Shown one piece after another: positions 15,293 to 15,657 of a DNA stretch of 15,657 nt; position 1 is the stretch's first letter; every line of letters begins with the position of its first letter. Under the pieces are notes generated by a model that saw nothing but the letters and a program-made list of their open reading frames with translations, was not told where the DNA came from and did no database searches. A program made the translations under genes and the position numbers. The DNA comes from DASUZB01 sp036377075. Lineage in GTDB: Bacteria > Actinomycetota > CALGFH01. The stretch is from contig DASUZB010000030.1 of the NCBI GenBank assembly GCA_036377075.1, forward strand, positions 1-15,657, written 5' to 3'.

Positions 15293-15396
15293 TGGGCCGG
15301 AGCCGCGCGCTGGCTGGACTTCAGGAGCGACGGAGGAGCCCCTGGCGACGACGGAGCGACGGGGGAAGCCAGCGCACAGAGCGGCGCAGGCCCACC
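15291..15396 (+). ncRNA. Candidate structured 5' leader (riboswitch-like), class unknown
   Basis: Three stacked helices can form. P1: GGTGGGCC (15291-15298) with GGCCCACC (15389-15396). P2: GCCGC (15302-15306) with GCGGC (15381-15385). P3: GCGCTGGCT (15307-15315) with AGCCAGCGC (15367-15375). Together these are 22 perfect pairs broken only by a GGA/GCA internal loop and a 3'-side ACAGA bulge. The 51-nt apical region holds two copies of GGAGCGACGG (15324-15333 and 15353-15362), recalling the repeats of ligand-binding RNAs. The stem ends 12 nt before AAGGAG (15409-15414) of the next gene. It does not show the conserved sequences of the glycine, TPP, FMN, cobalamin, SAM or ydaO/c-di-AMP riboswitches, nor of T-boxes, as I know them. 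Chance pairing is easier in GC-rich DNA, so conservation is the test. Confidence 0.5.
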
Positions 15397-15420
15397 GACC
15401 GTTTCTGTAAGGAGCGAAGC

Positions 15421-15657
15421 GTGAACGAGGAACGGGTCGTCCAGCTCGTCGAACGGCTGCGGCAGCGCCGGGTGCTCGCCCACGTGGCGCGCGCCGGGGT
15501 GTTCCAGTTCGGCATCCGCGTGGTGATCCGCGACGGCCGCGAGGCGGTCTGGGACACCGACGGGGCCGCCGGCCTGGAGGCGCAGGTGCTGCAGGACGGC
15601 GTGCTGGTCGGCTACGTGCCGACCGTGCCCGGCTCGCAGGACTTCGACGACGACCAG
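15421..15657 (+). CDS. Unknown protein, 5' part only (runs off the window)
   Basis: An open frame with GTG at 15421 and AAGGAG (15409-15414) 6 nt upstream, open through the last base (79 codons so far). It begins VNEERVVQLVERLRQRRVL, an amphipathic charged helix, then GVFQFGIRVVIRDGREAVWD, likely beta strands, and reaches an acidic FDDDQ at the window edge. Codon positions are strongly GC-biased in the third base, supporting real coding. I do not recognise the family; no signal peptide or membrane segment is in the visible part. It is divergent from the CBS-gcvT run and has a long, foldable leader, which suggests post-transcriptional control. Confidence 0.7.
   Translation, partial: MNEERVVQLVERLRQRRVLAHVARAGVFQFGIRVVIRDGREAVWDTDGAAGLEAQVLQDGVLVGYVPTVPGSQDFDDDQ

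Noticed and set aside
15220..15420. Known riboswitch (glycine, because gcvT is near; c-di-AMP, cobalamin, T-box)
   Set aside because: None of the conserved blocks of these classes is present as far as I can read, and the leader belongs to the plus-strand gene, not to gcvT.

Overview
The window is very GC-rich, with G/C-dominated third codon positions, many GTG starts, strong AGGAGG-type ribosome sites, at least one apparently leaderless promoter and a single-chain AceE-type pyruvate dehydrogenase E1. This points to a chromosomal segment of an actinobacterium (Actinomycetota), probably environmental. No species can be named. There are no transposases, phage genes, tRNA, rRNA or CRISPR arrays.

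Left part (1-4141): a glutathione-independent formaldehyde dehydrogenase-type zinc enzyme (minus strand, 191-1393) is followed by two gene remnants that meet head to head near position 1941. One is the C-terminal half of a TetR-family regulator (minus). The other is the C-terminal half of an aromatic-ring FAD monooxygenase (plus). Both lost their 5' ends, and the divergent promoter presumably between them is absent. An intact macrolide-type (MGT/GT1) glycosyltransferase follows the monooxygenase remnant. It looks like a decayed, once TetR-controlled detoxification or tailoring cassette.

Middle (4142-10264): an EamA/DMT exporter with a leaderless promoter; aceE (pyruvate dehydrogenase E1); then a 697-residue protein joining an alpha/beta hydrolase to a GT-B glycosyltransferase. 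The fusion gene has a clear sigma-70 promoter bracketed by two long palindromes that share a 14-bp core and lie 53 bp apart centre to centre. This is the layout of a ligand-controlled repressor, but no intact regulator gene is in the window. A GC-rich palindrome separates it from the convergent genes to the right.

Right part (10265-15000, minus strand): a BNR/Asp-box sialidase-like propeller protein, preceded by a tightly coupled four-gene run transcribed leftwards: two-CBS-domain protein, conserved protein with a low-complexity tail, gcvT (glycine cleavage T-protein) and a HAD-IIA phosphatase. Three of the four share stop/start overlaps and the last gap is 7 nt.

Far right (15001-15657): a 420-bp divergent intergenic region leads to a plus-strand gene that runs off the window. 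Its leader can fold into a long three-segment stem (15291-15396) just before the ribosome site. An exact second copy of one strand of the closing helix lies upstream, and a telomere-like G-rich repeat lies between them. This is the best candidate for an undescribed element (a structured leader or riboswitch-like RNA). The hydrolase-glycosyltransferase fusion with its twin operators is the best candidate for an undescribed protein system.
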